From positions 86,253 through 150,252 of the forward strand of contig NZ_AUKE01000009.1 of NCBI RefSeq assembly GCF_000424585.1: a DNA stretch of 64,000 nucleotides, read 5' to 3'. The notes under the pieces were generated by a model, which was given only the letters and a program-made list of their open reading frames with translations, did not search any database and had not been told where the DNA came from. The translations under genes and the position numbers were made by a program. Of this stretch, positions 25,985 through 35,299 are shown in pieces (position 1 is the first letter of the stretch; every line of letters starts with the position of its first letter). The stretch comes from Butyrivibrio sp. MC2013 (GTDB lineage Bacteria; Bacillota; Clostridia; Lachnospirales; Lachnospiraceae).

Positions 25985-27235
25985 ATGAAAAAGAGACTGA
26001 TGACACTGGTATTGACAGCAGTAGTTTGTGCCGCTTGTGTAGCAGGCTGCAAGGCAGGAGAAAAGACAGATTCTGAGGCTCCTGTTGCAGAAGCTGAGGC
26101 AGAAAACAATGAGGCTGCAGAGATCACTTCAGAAGAAAGTGAGCAGACAGATGCTGGGGGAGAGCTCTCTGATGATGAAAAGGCTGCCCAGGCTGTAGCT
26201 GACATGATAGATGCCATATATGTACAGTCAAGAACAGAAGATACTGACGAGCAGTGTGCAGCAGCAAAAGAAGCTTGGGATGCGCTGACTCCCGAGCAGC
26301 AGGAGCTGGTAGAGGGTGAGTATGCGGACCCTGATTACTTTGGCAATGACACAGGAGATGCAGCTATGGATGATCCTAGAAACGCAGATGAAATCGGAGA
26401 AAATGAGATCCTGGTAGTAAGCTTTGGTACATCTTTTAACGAGAGCAGATCTCTGGATATCAAGGGAATCGAGGATGCCCTGGCAGAGGCTTATCCTGAC
26501 TGGTCTGTAAGAAGAGCTTTTACAGCACAGATCATCATCAACCACGTTCAGGCAAGAGATGGTGAGAAAATCGATAATGTGGAGCAGGCACTGGAGCGTG
26601 CTGTTAATAACGGAGTAAAGAACCTCCTGATCCAGCCCACACACCTTATGCACGGCGCTGAATATGATGAGCTTACTGAGGCAGTAGCCGGCTATGAAGA
26701 CAAGTTTGAGACTGTGAAGATCGCTGAGCCCCTTCTTGGTGAAGTAGGTGCGGATGCATCCCAGATCAATGAGGATAAGACAAGAGTTGCTGAGTATGTA
26801 GTTAATGCAGCAGTAGCAGCTTCATCTTATGACAGCATTGATGCAGCAGCTGAAGATAAGACAGCATTTATCTTCCTGGGACACGGAACAAGCCATACTG
26901 CTAATGTAACTTATGATCAGATGCAGACAGCTTTTGAAAGCCTGGGCCACAGCAATGTATTCGTAGGTACTGTAGAAGGTGAGCCTGAAGATACAGAGAT
27001 TGAAAATGTAATAGACAGGATCAAAGAGGCAGGCTTTGAGAAGATCATCATCCGTCCTCTTATGGTAGTAGCAGGTGACCATGCCCATAATGACATGGCA
27101 GGAGATGATGAGGATTCCTGGAAGAGCATGCTGACAGAAGCCGGATTTAGCGTAGACTGTCAGATCGAGGGTCTTGGAAGGATCCCGGATGTCCAGGCGT
27201 TGTATATTGAGCACCTGGGAGAGGTAATAGACTAA
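25985..27235 (+). CDS. cbiK: CbiK-type sirohydrochlorin cobaltochelatase with lipoprotein signal
   Basis: The start is ATG 25985 after AAGGAGAGG (416 aa). Residues 1-22 form a lipoprotein signal with lipobox VAGC. An acidic linker and a small helical segment (about 60-115) precede the chelatase domain. That domain has LVVSFGTSFNESR, the histidine motif QPTHLMHG, GHGTSHTAN and the metal-site HAHNDMAGDD. CbiK inserts Co2+ into sirohydrochlorin at the start of the anaerobic pathway, which is a cytoplasmic job. An exported form is known for Desulfovibrio CbiKp and suggests a metal- or tetrapyrrole-handling role outside the membrane. First gene after the riboswitch. Confidence 0.9.
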   Translation: MKKRLMTLVLTAVVCAACVAGCKAGEKTDSEAPVAEAEAENNEAAEITSEESEQTDAGGELSDDEKAAQAVADMIDAIYVQSRTEDTDEQCAAAKEAWDALTPEQQELVEGEYADPDYFGNDTGDAAMDDPRNADEIGENEILVVSFGTSFNESRSLDIKGIEDALAEAYPDWSVRRAFTAQIIINHVQARDGEKIDNVEQALERAVNNGVKNLLIQPTHLMHGAEYDELTEAVAGYEDKFETVKIAEPLLGEVGADASQINEDKTRVAEYVVNAAVAASSYDSIDAAAEDKTAFIFLGHGTSHTANVTYDQMQTAFESLGHSNVFVGTVEGEPEDTEIENVIDRIKEAGFEKIIIRPLMVVAGDHAHNDMAGDDEDSWKSMLTEAGFSVDCQIEGLGRIPDVQALYIEHLGEVID

Positions 27236-27237
27236 TA

Positions 27238-28194
27238 ATGAAAAAGATATTCAAAAGTACAGTTGCGGCAATTATAATGCTGACCTTCCTTATGACCGGC
27301 TGCGGTCATAAGGAAGAAGTGCCTGCTGTGGCAGACGGAAGCTATGTCTGCACTTTTAACACAGACAGCACTATGTTTAAGATAAATGAGGCCTTAGATG
27401 GCAAGGCGCTCCTTACCGTAAGCGGCGGAGAGATGACAGTGCATATCTCTCTTCCTTCCAAGAAGACCCTGAATCTCTATCCCGGTCTTAAGGAAGATGC
27501 CCAGGCTGATGGTGCAAAGCTTCTTATGCCCACCGTGGATACTGTGGAATATTCCGATGGGACAAGAGAAGAGGTGCACGGCTTTGATGTACCCGTTCCT
27601 GCTATTGATGAGGAATTTGACCTGGCGCTGATAGGTACCAAGGGCAAGTGGTATGATCACAAGGTGTCTGTATCAGATCTGACAGAAGGTGATAGCGTAC
27701 CGGGGCTGGTTGGTATCTCTTCAGAGGAGGCATCTGCTTCTGAAACAGCTGATGAAGCAAGTGAGGCTGATGGATCAGAGTCAGTAGAAGCGTCTGATGA
27801 TGAGACAGCTCCTGCAGAAACAGGCTCTGAAGAGAATGCTGCAGATGATGCCGGGGCAGCTACTTCCGAACTTGCAGACGGCACTTACACCGTAGAAGCA
27901 GTACTGGAAGGCGGCAGCGGCAAGGCTTCCATCACAAGCCCTACCGAGCTGACAATAGAAGGCGGCAAGGTAAGTTTAAAGCTTGAGTTCTCCAGTGCCA
28001 ACTATGATTACATGCTCGCAGGGGATAAGAGGTATGAAGCTGATACCACCGGCGGACTCTCAGTCTTTAATCTGGAGGCAGAAGAGCTGCAGGATGAGTA
28101 CGATATTATTGCAGATACTACAGCCATGAGCAAGCCTCATGAGATAGAATATAAAGTGAAGCTTGATCTGGCGAGCCTCTCTCCTGCAGACTGA
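27238..28194 (+). CDS. Lipoprotein with two related beta domains, cobalamin-operon associated
   Basis: A 318-aa lipoprotein (lipobox MTGC, C22) starting 2 bp after cbiK. Two similar domains, each opening with ADG-S/T-Y and containing a G-x-A-x-(L/I)-(T/S) strand followed by a (G/S)GEM or EGGKVS turn, are separated by a Glu/Ser/Ala-rich linker (about 160-215). The second domain ends TAMSKPHEIEYKVKL. Such domains occur with metal or tetrapyrrole uptake systems in Clostridia, so a surface binding role beside the BtuF/BtuC transporter is likely. The ligand is unknown. Confidence 0.75.
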   Translation: MKKIFKSTVAAIIMLTFLMTGCGHKEEVPAVADGSYVCTFNTDSTMFKINEALDGKALLTVSGGEMTVHISLPSKKTLNLYPGLKEDAQADGAKLLMPTVDTVEYSDGTREEVHGFDVPVPAIDEEFDLALIGTKGKWYDHKVSVSDLTEGDSVPGLVGISSEEASASETADEASEADGSESVEASDDETAPAETGSEENAADDAGAATSELADGTYTVEAVLEGGSGKASITSPTELTIEGGKVSLKLEFSSANYDYMLAGDKRYEADTTGGLSVFNLEAEELQDEYDIIADTTAMSKPHEIEYKVKLDLASLSPAD

Positions 28195-28215
28195 TGAACT
28201 AAACACTTCTGTTTT

Positions 28216-28312
28216 GCTATCAAGATATTTGATAACGCTGCAGTAGAAGATTATTATCCACAGTGAGCGAGGAAAATAACTTCTACTGCAGCGTGGGCTA
28301 ATAACTGATAGC
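28216..28312 (+). other. Long stem-loop inside the cobalamin operon
   Basis: In the 135-bp gap before the binding-protein gene, ACGCTGCAGTAGAAG (28235-28249) is a perfect 15-bp match to CTTCTACTGCAGCGT (28280-28294). An outer pair GCTATCA/TGATAGC (28216-28222 with 28306-28312) extends it. No T-run follows, so it is more likely an mRNA processing or stability element than a terminator. Confidence 0.75.
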
Positions 28313-28335
28313 AATGCTATCTGTGAAGGGTGGAT

Positions 28336-29604
28336 ATGACTAAACAATATATGCATAAGATATATAGGGATTCAATAAGGGTGGGGGCTGTCTTTACGGC
28401 AGCGCTTGCCCTTTTTGGCCTTTATGGCTGCCAAAATGATGCAGCAGCTGATGAAAAAGGGACCCCGGAAACTGCTATAGAAAGTACTAAAGATAGTAAT
28501 ATAGAAAGTGACATAGAAGAACTGGTCACAGAGTCTGTTTACGAGCCCTCTATAGCAGAAGGCTTTAAGATCATAAATTATAAAGGTGGATTTAAAGAAA
28601 TCCGGGTAAGGGATGGGAGAAAGTATCTTCTCATACCTAATGAAGCCGCTAATGAAAATAGCAACGACGTCGCAGGTATAGAAACGGATAGTAAATACGA
28701 CGAACTGATGGCATCTAAAACTATCAGGGACAGGATAATAATACATGTCCCTGCTGAGAAAATATATCTTGCAGCTTCGGCTGCAATGTGCAGGTTTGAA
28801 TCCCTGGGAGCTATGGATAATGTAGCCTACAGCGGCACCAGGCAGGAAGACTGGGAGATAGCTGCGGCGGCAGCTGCCATGGAAAGGGGAGATATCCTCT
28901 ATGCGGGCAAGTACTCCCAGCCTGATTATGAGATGCTTCTTGAAGGGGGCTGCAATCTGGCAATAGAAAATGCCATGATCCTACACAAGCCGGAAAACAT
29001 AGACAAGCTTACTGAACTGAGCATACCGGTACTCATAGATCTCTCATCCATGGAAACAGAGCCTCTTGGAAGGACTGAATGGATAGTAGTATATGGCGCT
29101 CTTACAGGCCATGAAGAGGAAGCTGTGAGGATATTTGATGAGCAGAGGGCTCTGGCTGAGGATATAGTAATGCCGGATACTGCGGGGCAGAAGGTTGCCT
29201 GGTTCTATGTGAACAGCCAGGGACAGATCGTATGCCAGAAGGCAGATTCGGCTGTGGCCAAAATGATAGGCTATGCAGGAGGCGAGTATGCAGCTGCAGC
29301 TCTCCCTGATGGGGACAGCTCCCTTATGTCCACTATCAAGCTGGACATGGAGAGCTTTATGAGTATTGCAGGGGACGCAGATTACTTGGTTTATGACGCA
29401 GCTATCAATCCCATAGCATCCACAGATGAGCTCATAGCGCTCAATCCTTTGTTTGCAGAATTTAAAGCGGTCCAAAACGCTTCATTATATATAGCCGGCA
29501 CCTCCATGTATCAGAACTCCGATAAGGCGGGTAGGCTGATAGCTGATTTTAATGCTATGCTCAGAAATAGCAGTGACATGGAATATATAAGGAGAGCAGA
29601 TTGA
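28336..29604 (+). CDS. ABC transporter substrate-binding lipoprotein (BtuF-like)
   Basis: A 422-aa lipoprotein with lipobox YGC (C32 counted from ATG 28336, which has GAAGGG upstream; GTG 28330 is possible). The mature part has the class III binding-protein pattern of two lobes joined by a long helix, with blocks such as YLAASAAMCRFESLGAMDNV and LIDLSSMETEPLGRTEW. Its position between the cobalamin accessory lipoprotein and a BtuC-like permease points to corrinoid (cobinamide or cobalamin) or a related iron-type chelate as ligand. The stop overlaps the permease start. Confidence 0.85.
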   Translation: MTKQYMHKIYRDSIRVGAVFTAALALFGLYGCQNDAAADEKGTPETAIESTKDSNIESDIEELVTESVYEPSIAEGFKIINYKGGFKEIRVRDGRKYLLIPNEAANENSNDVAGIETDSKYDELMASKTIRDRIIIHVPAEKIYLAASAAMCRFESLGAMDNVAYSGTRQEDWEIAAAAAAMERGDILYAGKYSQPDYEMLLEGGCNLAIENAMILHKPENIDKLTELSIPVLIDLSSMETEPLGRTEWIVVYGALTGHEEEAVRIFDEQRALAEDIVMPDTAGQKVAWFYVNSQGQIVCQKADSAVAKMIGYAGGEYAAAALPDGDSSLMSTIKLDMESFMSIAGDADYLVYDAAINPIASTDELIALNPLFAEFKAVQNASLYIAGTSMYQNSDKAGRLIADFNAMLRNSSDMEYIRRAD

Positions 29605-30608
29605 AAAACAGGGCATGGGTCACAACTATCTATATAGGACTGATAGCAGTTACGCTGGCAGTTTTTATCTGGTCTGTTTCTGCAGGCTCTGTAAGCATTC
29701 CCTTTACCAAGGTGATGGGACTCTTATTCTCTGGTGGAGAAGAGACTGAGCATGCCATGATAGTCAGACAGATCAGGCTCCCCAGGGCCCTTATGGCTCT
29801 TGTCTCAGGAGGAGCGCTGTCGCTGTCAGGCTATCTTCTTCAGACCTTCTTTAGAAATCCCATAGCAGGACCCTATATCCTGGGCATATCTTCGGGGGCC
29901 AGGATGATGGTAGCCATTGCCATGATAATAGTGCTAGGAGGGGGAGGAGCCTTTTCTACGCCCCTTATGGTCCTGGTTTCCTTTATAGGCTCCATGATAT
30001 CCACGGTCTTTATCCTCTTTTTTGCCAGGAGGCTCAGGACCATGTCAGTGCTGCTGGTAGCGGGTATCATGATCAGTTATATTTGCACGGCTATCACTGA
30101 TTTTATCATCAATCTGGCAGGTGACAGCTCTGTGGTAAATATGCACGGCTGGTCTCAAGGCTCCTTTTCTGGGGCATCCATGGGAGAAGTCAGGATAGCT
30201 TCTTTTCTCATAATAATAGCTTCGCTGTTGGTTTTTGGCCTTTCCAAATCAATATGGGTATACATGAGCGGAGAAGAGTATGCAGCCAGCGTAGGAGTAC
30301 CTGTGAGGAGCCTGCAGATAGCGGTGGTAGTGCTGTCAGGACTCTTATCTGCTACAGTGACTGCCTTTGCAGGTCCTGTTTCCTTTGTGGGAATTGCAGT
30401 TCCTTTTCTGGTGAGGCGCCTTATTCCGGGGGCCAGACCCATAGTAATGATACCGGCCCTCTTTTTGACAGGGGCAGCCTTTACCATGGCTTCTGACCTG
30501 GCGGCAAGGCTCCTGCTTGCACCTTCAGAGCTGTCCCTTTCTACAGTGACAGCCTTTGTGGGAGTACCTATTGTGCTGGTGATGTTATCAGGAGGCAGAC
30601 ATGAATAA
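29601..30608 (+). CDS. BtuC/FecCD-type ABC transporter permease
   Basis: A 335-aa integral membrane protein of the vitamin B12/iron-siderophore permease family with about ten membrane segments. Family landmarks are RLPRALMALVSGGALSLSG, NPIAGPYILGISSGA and GPVSFVGIAVPFLVRRLIPG. It starts at TTG 29601 within a TTGA overlap with the binding-protein stop and has AAGGAG upstream. Its own end overlaps the fused ATPase gene by 8 bp, so the three components are translationally linked. Confidence 0.92.
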   Translation: MKNRAWVTTIYIGLIAVTLAVFIWSVSAGSVSIPFTKVMGLLFSGGEETEHAMIVRQIRLPRALMALVSGGALSLSGYLLQTFFRNPIAGPYILGISSGARMMVAIAMIIVLGGGGAFSTPLMVLVSFIGSMISTVFILFFARRLRTMSVLLVAGIMISYICTAITDFIINLAGDSSVVNMHGWSQGSFSGASMGEVRIASFLIIIASLLVFGLSKSIWVYMSGEEYAASVGVPVRSLQIAVVVLSGLLSATVTAFAGPVSFVGIAVPFLVRRLIPGARPIVMIPALFLTGAAFTMASDLAARLLLAPSELSLSTVTAFVGVPIVLVMLSGGRHE

Positions 30609-32679
30609 GGATCGTGATATGGCAGGGGGCTCTTGCCCTGCTCTGGAGACCAGGGGATTGTCTGCCGGATATGATGGCAGGGCCATAATAGAAGACATAA
30701 ATATATCTGCAGCAAAGGGCAGCATAGTATCTCTGATAGGACCAAATGGTGCAGGCAAGTCTACCCTTATGAAGGCTCTCTCCGGGCAGCTCCCTGCCCT
30801 TTTGGGAGAAGTCCTTGTGGGAGGCAGGAGACTGTCTGAAATAAGCGCAGGAGAAAGAGCCCGCAAGATAGCTGTCATGTATACAGGAAGAGTAAAGAGG
30901 GGACCTGTAAGCTGCTTTGATCTGGTAAGCGAGGGAAGATATCCTTATACCGGCTTTTGGGGGAATCTTGGACCCAGTGATAGTAAGCTTGTGGAAGCTG
31001 TCATGCAAAAGACAGATACCCTTGTCTACAGAAATAAAGACTTTAATAAGCTCTCTGACGGGCAAAAGCAGAGAGTCCTGCTGGCAAGAGCTCTGGCCCA
31101 GGAACCGGAAATACTGCTCCTGGATGAGCCTGTGAGCTACCTGGACCTGAAGTATCAGCTTGAGCTCATGGAGCTCATAAGCTCTCTGGCTTGTCAAAAG
31201 GAAAATCCCATTACCATCATCATGTCTCTTCATGACATGTCTCTGGTGAAGAGATACTCTGATCAGGTGATCATGCTAAGAGACGGCCATATCATGAATA
31301 AGAGGCCTGATGAACAGGCTCCTGATAATATAGGTCCCCAGCTGATATCCGGATTATTTGACGTAGATGAGAGACTTCTGGAAGCCCTGACCGGCCTTGG
31401 GGGAGGAGCACAGGATGCAAAAGCTCCTGAGCTTATAGATGAAAGAAATAGTGACAGATCCGGGCAGGAGTCTGCTCTTAGAAAGGGCTTTACCACAGGG
31501 ACCTGCGCAGCTCTTGCCTGCCAGGGAGCGGGGATACTGCTTCTGGAAGGTATAAGGCCTCATGTCCTGTCTCTGATGACCCCTGCAGGTATCAGGGTAA
31601 ATGTCAGTCCTGTCTCTGCCGGTTACAATGAAGGCTTTATTGAAGATTCTATTGAAGATTCTATAAAAGGCTCTATAAAAGGCTCTGTTGAAGGTTCTGT
31701 TCAGGATCCTAATGAAGGAAGGAAGAGATCAGCCTATTGCACAATACGCAAATATGCAGGAGATGACCCCGATGTCACTGATGGGATACATATAAGAGCA
31801 GACCTGACGCTCACAGCTGCTGAAGGTATCGTCATTAAAGGCGGAGAGGGCGTAGGCAGAGTCACAAAGCCGGGTCTTGATCAGCCTGTTGGCGAAGCTG
31901 CCATCAATCATGTACCCAGGCAGATGATAAGGGATGTGCTCATGGAACTGGCAGATAGATATTCCTATAAAGGGGGCTTTGAAATAGTGATCTCTGCCAT
32001 AGGAGGAAGTGATATAGCACTAAGGACCATGAACGGAGCCCTGGGCATAGTAGGCGGCATATCTATCATAGGGACAAGCGGCATAGTAGAGCCCATGTCT
32101 GAAAAGGCCCTTATAGATACCATAAAGATCAGTGTGGATCAGGCTCTTAGCATGGGAAATGGAGATATGATCCTGACCCCCGGCAATTACGGAGCGGATT
32201 ATATCAAAAACAGTCCTCTAAATGACCTGGACGTACCTGTGGTACAGATGTCCAATTATGTGGGCGAAGCCCTGGATCATACTGCAGGGAAAGGTTCTGC
32301 AGGGAGAGTACTCCTTGTGGGACATACAGGTAAGCTTGTGAAGCTGGCTGCCTCTGTCATGAACACCCATTCTTCTTATGGAGATTCAAGAAGAGAAGTC
32401 TTTGTCTGCTACGCTGCCATGGCAGGAGCCGGGCCTGACTGTCTTAGGGAGCTCTATGAGAGCGTATCCTCGGACAGGTGCATAGATATACTTATACGAT
32501 ATAATATATTAGAGAAGACAAGCGGCCTTATAATGAAGGCTATAGAGGAAGCTCTAAGTAGAAGAGTCAAAGGCGCATTTGAAACAGGAGCAGTTCTTTT
32601 CTCGTCCCATGGCCTTTTTGGTATAACGGATAATGGACGAAAGATACTGGAAGCTTTTGGGATAAGGGAGATGGATTAA
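30601..32679 (+). CDS. cbiD: Fusion of BtuD-like ABC ATPase and CbiD C1-methyltransferase
   Basis: A 692-aa two-domain protein. Residues 12-260 are an ABC ATPase: Walker A GPNGAGKST (47-55), signature LSDGQKQR (151-158), Walker B ILLLDEP (171-177) and switch His in SLHD. It would power the BtuC permease encoded just upstream. From about 293 (LRKGFTTGTCAALACQGA) the sequence is CbiD, which methylates cobalt-precorrin-5B at C1. It keeps IGGSDIALRTM-type, GILTPGNYG-like and VGHTGKL segments. A repeat-derived insert lies at residues 346-371. No stop or start separates the domains, so transport and biosynthesis are physically joined. Confidence 0.9.
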   Translation: MNKDRDMAGGSCPALETRGLSAGYDGRAIIEDINISAAKGSIVSLIGPNGAGKSTLMKALSGQLPALLGEVLVGGRRLSEISAGERARKIAVMYTGRVKRGPVSCFDLVSEGRYPYTGFWGNLGPSDSKLVEAVMQKTDTLVYRNKDFNKLSDGQKQRVLLARALAQEPEILLLDEPVSYLDLKYQLELMELISSLACQKENPITIIMSLHDMSLVKRYSDQVIMLRDGHIMNKRPDEQAPDNIGPQLISGLFDVDERLLEALTGLGGGAQDAKAPELIDERNSDRSGQESALRKGFTTGTCAALACQGAGILLLEGIRPHVLSLMTPAGIRVNVSPVSAGYNEGFIEDSIEDSIKGSIKGSVEGSVQDPNEGRKRSAYCTIRKYAGDDPDVTDGIHIRADLTLTAAEGIVIKGGEGVGRVTKPGLDQPVGEAAINHVPRQMIRDVLMELADRYSYKGGFEIVISAIGGSDIALRTMNGALGIVGGISIIGTSGIVEPMSEKALIDTIKISVDQALSMGNGDMILTPGNYGADYIKNSPLNDLDVPVVQMSNYVGEALDHTAGKGSAGRVLLVGHTGKLVKLAASVMNTHSSYGDSRREVFVCYAAMAGAGPDCLRELYESVSSDRCIDILIRYNILEKTSGLIMKAIEEALSRRVKGAFETGAVLFSSHGLFGITDNGRKILEAFGIREMD
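31639..31710 (+). repeat. 12-bp tandem repeat inside cbiD
   Basis: Six degenerate 12-bp units beginning ATTGAAGATTCT, then ATAAAAGGCTCT and GTTGAAGGTTCT, encode IEDS/IKGS/VEGS-type tetrapeptides. The frame is kept. This is an expanded loop near the start of the CbiD domain. Confidence 0.85.
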
Positions 32680-34484
32680 TGGTCTATTTTGTTGGTGCAG
32701 GACCTGGAGATACAGAGCTGATCACCTTAAAGGGTGTAAAGCTGTTAAAAGAGGCTGATACTGTGATATATGCAGGGAGCCTTATCAATCATGAGCTCCT
32801 ACATTATTGCAGGGAGGGTGCAAGACTCATCGACAGCGCCCATCTCTCCATGGAAGAGATAATAGATATATGCAAAGAGACGGAGCCCGGGATCACAGTA
32901 AGGCTTCAGACCGGTGATACAGCCCTCTATTCAGCTATCTCTGAGCAGACGGCCCTTCTTGATAAAGAGAATATAAGCTACGAGACAGTGCCCGGAGTAT
33001 CAAGCTTCCTTGCAGCAGCGGCAGCTCTGGACATTGAATATACACTGCCCGGTAAGAGCCAGTCCCTGATCATATCAAGGATAGAGGGCAGGACTCCTGT
33101 ACCTGAGAGGGAGGATATCAGGGTGCTGGCCTCACACGGCTCGTCTATGGTGCTCTTTCTCTCTGCGGGCCACACCAGGGAGGTGAGAGACAGGCTCATA
33201 GAAGGCGGCTATAGTGAGGATACGCCAGCCTGCATCGTATATCATGCCAGCTGGCCTGATGAGAAGGTTATCCATTGCAGAGTGGGGAGCCTTCACAGCT
33301 CTGCCAAAGAAAACGGCATTACAAAGACTGCCCTTCTTCTCATAGGAGATTTCCTGGAGGGCGAGGGAGATAAGAGTCTTCTCTACGATGCCTCTTTTAC
33401 CACAGGATACAGACAGGGCAGCGTGAAAAGAGAAACTGTAGCCTGCTGTGCATTTACAGACAGGGGGTATGAACTGGGAAACAGTCTCTATCCTGGTGCC
33501 TGCAGCAGGATCAGCAGAAGGGACAATGGGATAAGCCTTGATGAGTGGACAAGGGAGCATTTCTATGAAGCGGGAGCCCTTGTATTCATAGGTGCTGTCC
33601 AGATAGCTGTGAGGGCCATAGCTCCATATATTCAGACCAAGATCACAGATCCTGCTGTCGTAGTGATAGATGAAAGCGGACAATATGTGATCCCCATCCT
33701 GTCAGGACATGTGGGCGGCGGAGGGCGCCTGGCCCTGGAACTTGAAGAGAGGCTTAAGGATCTTGGCTACAATGCATCCTCTGTGATCACAACGGCCAGT
33801 GATAACAGGCAGCTCTTTGCAGCAGACAGTTGGGCAGCCTCCATGGGTATGAAGATATTAAACCCTGAGGATATAGTAAGACTGCAGTCTGACATATTAA
33901 AAGGCAAAGAGATCCGCGTAGGCAGTGACTTTGAGCTTACTTTTCCAAGCGGAAAGACCGAAATTATCTGTGAGAGGGGCTATGCAAAGGGCCAGGACAT
34001 GCAGGTTAGGGTGACCGGAAGCGGTGATAGGGACGGACTGATAGTGATACCAAGGGCTGCGACCCTGGGTATAGGCCTTAAGCGGGGCACAAGCTGCCGG
34101 CAGATTAGAGAAGCCTTTGAAGCTTTTATAAATGAAAATGGCATATATAGCTATGCTATTAATAGTATTGCGTCGATAGATATTAAGAAGGACGAAGAAG
34201 GGCTCATAGAATTCGCCGGGGAGCTGGGGCTTAAAATAGAATTTTATTCTGCCGGGGAGCTGGATGCACTAAGCGGTGATTTTACTGATTCCGATTTTGT
34301 AAGAAAGGTAACAGGAACAGGTAATGTCTGCGAAAGGGCGGCTCTTATGAGCGTCATCAGGCATGCAGGTGATCAGGATGCAGATACTGATGGTCATGAT
34401 GAGAGCGCGGGGGGCAGGATCATTTGCAGGAAGTATGCAAGGGATGGCGTTACGCTGGCTCTTGCAATACCTCAAAAGCTATAA
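32679..34484 (+). CDS. cbiFG: Fusion of CbiF (precorrin-4 C11-methyltransferase) and CbiG (cobalt-precorrin-5A hydrolase)
   Basis: A 601-aa bifunctional protein. Residues 1-235 are a corrin SAM methyltransferase with GAGPGD (6-11), IYAGSLIN and QTGDTALYSA. This is CbiF, which methylates C11. From about 262 the protein is CbiG, with a variable N-terminal part, the conserved SGHVGGGGRLALELEE core and a C-terminal GIGLKRGTSC region. CbiG opens the delta-lactone ring and releases the C20 unit. The two steps are consecutive in the anaerobic route. The ATG shares its A with the cbiD stop codon. Confidence 0.92.
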   Translation: MVYFVGAGPGDTELITLKGVKLLKEADTVIYAGSLINHELLHYCREGARLIDSAHLSMEEIIDICKETEPGITVRLQTGDTALYSAISEQTALLDKENISYETVPGVSSFLAAAAALDIEYTLPGKSQSLIISRIEGRTPVPEREDIRVLASHGSSMVLFLSAGHTREVRDRLIEGGYSEDTPACIVYHASWPDEKVIHCRVGSLHSSAKENGITKTALLLIGDFLEGEGDKSLLYDASFTTGYRQGSVKRETVACCAFTDRGYELGNSLYPGACSRISRRDNGISLDEWTREHFYEAGALVFIGAVQIAVRAIAPYIQTKITDPAVVVIDESGQYVIPILSGHVGGGGRLALELEERLKDLGYNASSVITTASDNRQLFAADSWAASMGMKILNPEDIVRLQSDILKGKEIRVGSDFELTFPSGKTEIICERGYAKGQDMQVRVTGSGDRDGLIVIPRAATLGIGLKRGTSCRQIREAFEAFINENGIYSYAINSIASIDIKKDEEGLIEFAGELGLKIEFYSAGELDALSGDFTDSDFVRKVTGTGNVCERAALMSVIRHAGDQDADTDGHDESAGGRIICRKYARDGVTLALAIPQKL

Positions 34485-34549
34485 AGCAGATTGATGCATG
34501 ATACAGATAGGATATTAGCAGTATTAAACAATAGGCCGGAGTAACCCTG

Positions 34550-35299
34550 ATGGCAAACTTATATGTTATAGGAATGGGACCGGGCAGCAGAGAGGACATG
34601 ACTCTCAGAGCCCTGGATGCCCTGAAAAAGTCTGATTTGATCATAGGCTATACAGCCTATATAGAGTTGTTAAAAAAGAGCCTGGCAGATGATGATATCA
34701 TCATGTCCAAAGAATACTATTCCACAGGCATGACCAGGGAAACAGACAGGTGCAGATATGCTCTTGAAAAGGCAGACAGCGGCGTTGTGACAAGTCTTAT
34801 CTGTTCGGGAGACAGCGGAATCTATGGCATGGCATCGCCTGTACTGGAACTGGCTGGGGACTATCCCTCTGCCAGGGTAGAGATAATACCCGGAGTGACA
34901 GCGGCATCCTCGGGAAGTGCGCTTACAGGTGCTCCCCTTAGTCACGACTTTGCAGTCATATCCTTGTCTGACAGACTTACGCCCTGGGAGCTCATCGAGA
35001 AGAGGATAAGGCTCCTTGCAGCAGCAGATATGCCTATAGCTGTATATAATCCCAGGTCCAAGGGACGTCCTGATTATCTGGCCAAAATGGCAGATATACT
35101 GATGGAAGAGGGTCTTCCCATGGACAGGCCCTGTGCTCTTGCCATTCATGTGGGCAGAGAAGGACAAAGGAGCGTCATAACAAGCCTTGGGGAATTAAAG
35201 GCGGCAGACGTAGATATGCAGACAGTGGTATTTATTGGATCATCAGCTACTTATGTAAGCACTGATAAGCTTATAACACCAAGAGGATACATAAAGTGA
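34550..35299 (+). CDS. cbiH: Cobalt-precorrin-3B C17-methyltransferase CbiH
   Basis: A 249-aa SAM-dependent tetrapyrrole methylase. It has the N-terminal GMGPGSREDMT loop, ICSGDSGIYGMASPVLEL, PGVTAASSGSALTGAPLSHDF and AVYNPRSKGRPDYL, all characteristic of CbiH/CobJ. It methylates C17 and contracts the ring. There is a 65-bp gap after cbiFG, while the stop overlaps the next start (GTGA). Confidence 0.94.
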   Translation: MANLYVIGMGPGSREDMTLRALDALKKSDLIIGYTAYIELLKKSLADDDIIMSKEYYSTGMTRETDRCRYALEKADSGVVTSLICSGDSGIYGMASPVLELAGDYPSARVEIIPGVTAASSGSALTGAPLSHDFAVISLSDRLTPWELIEKRIRLLAAADMPIAVYNPRSKGRPDYLAKMADILMEEGLPMDRPCALAIHVGREGQRSVITSLGELKAADVDMQTVVFIGSSATYVSTDKLITPRGYIK

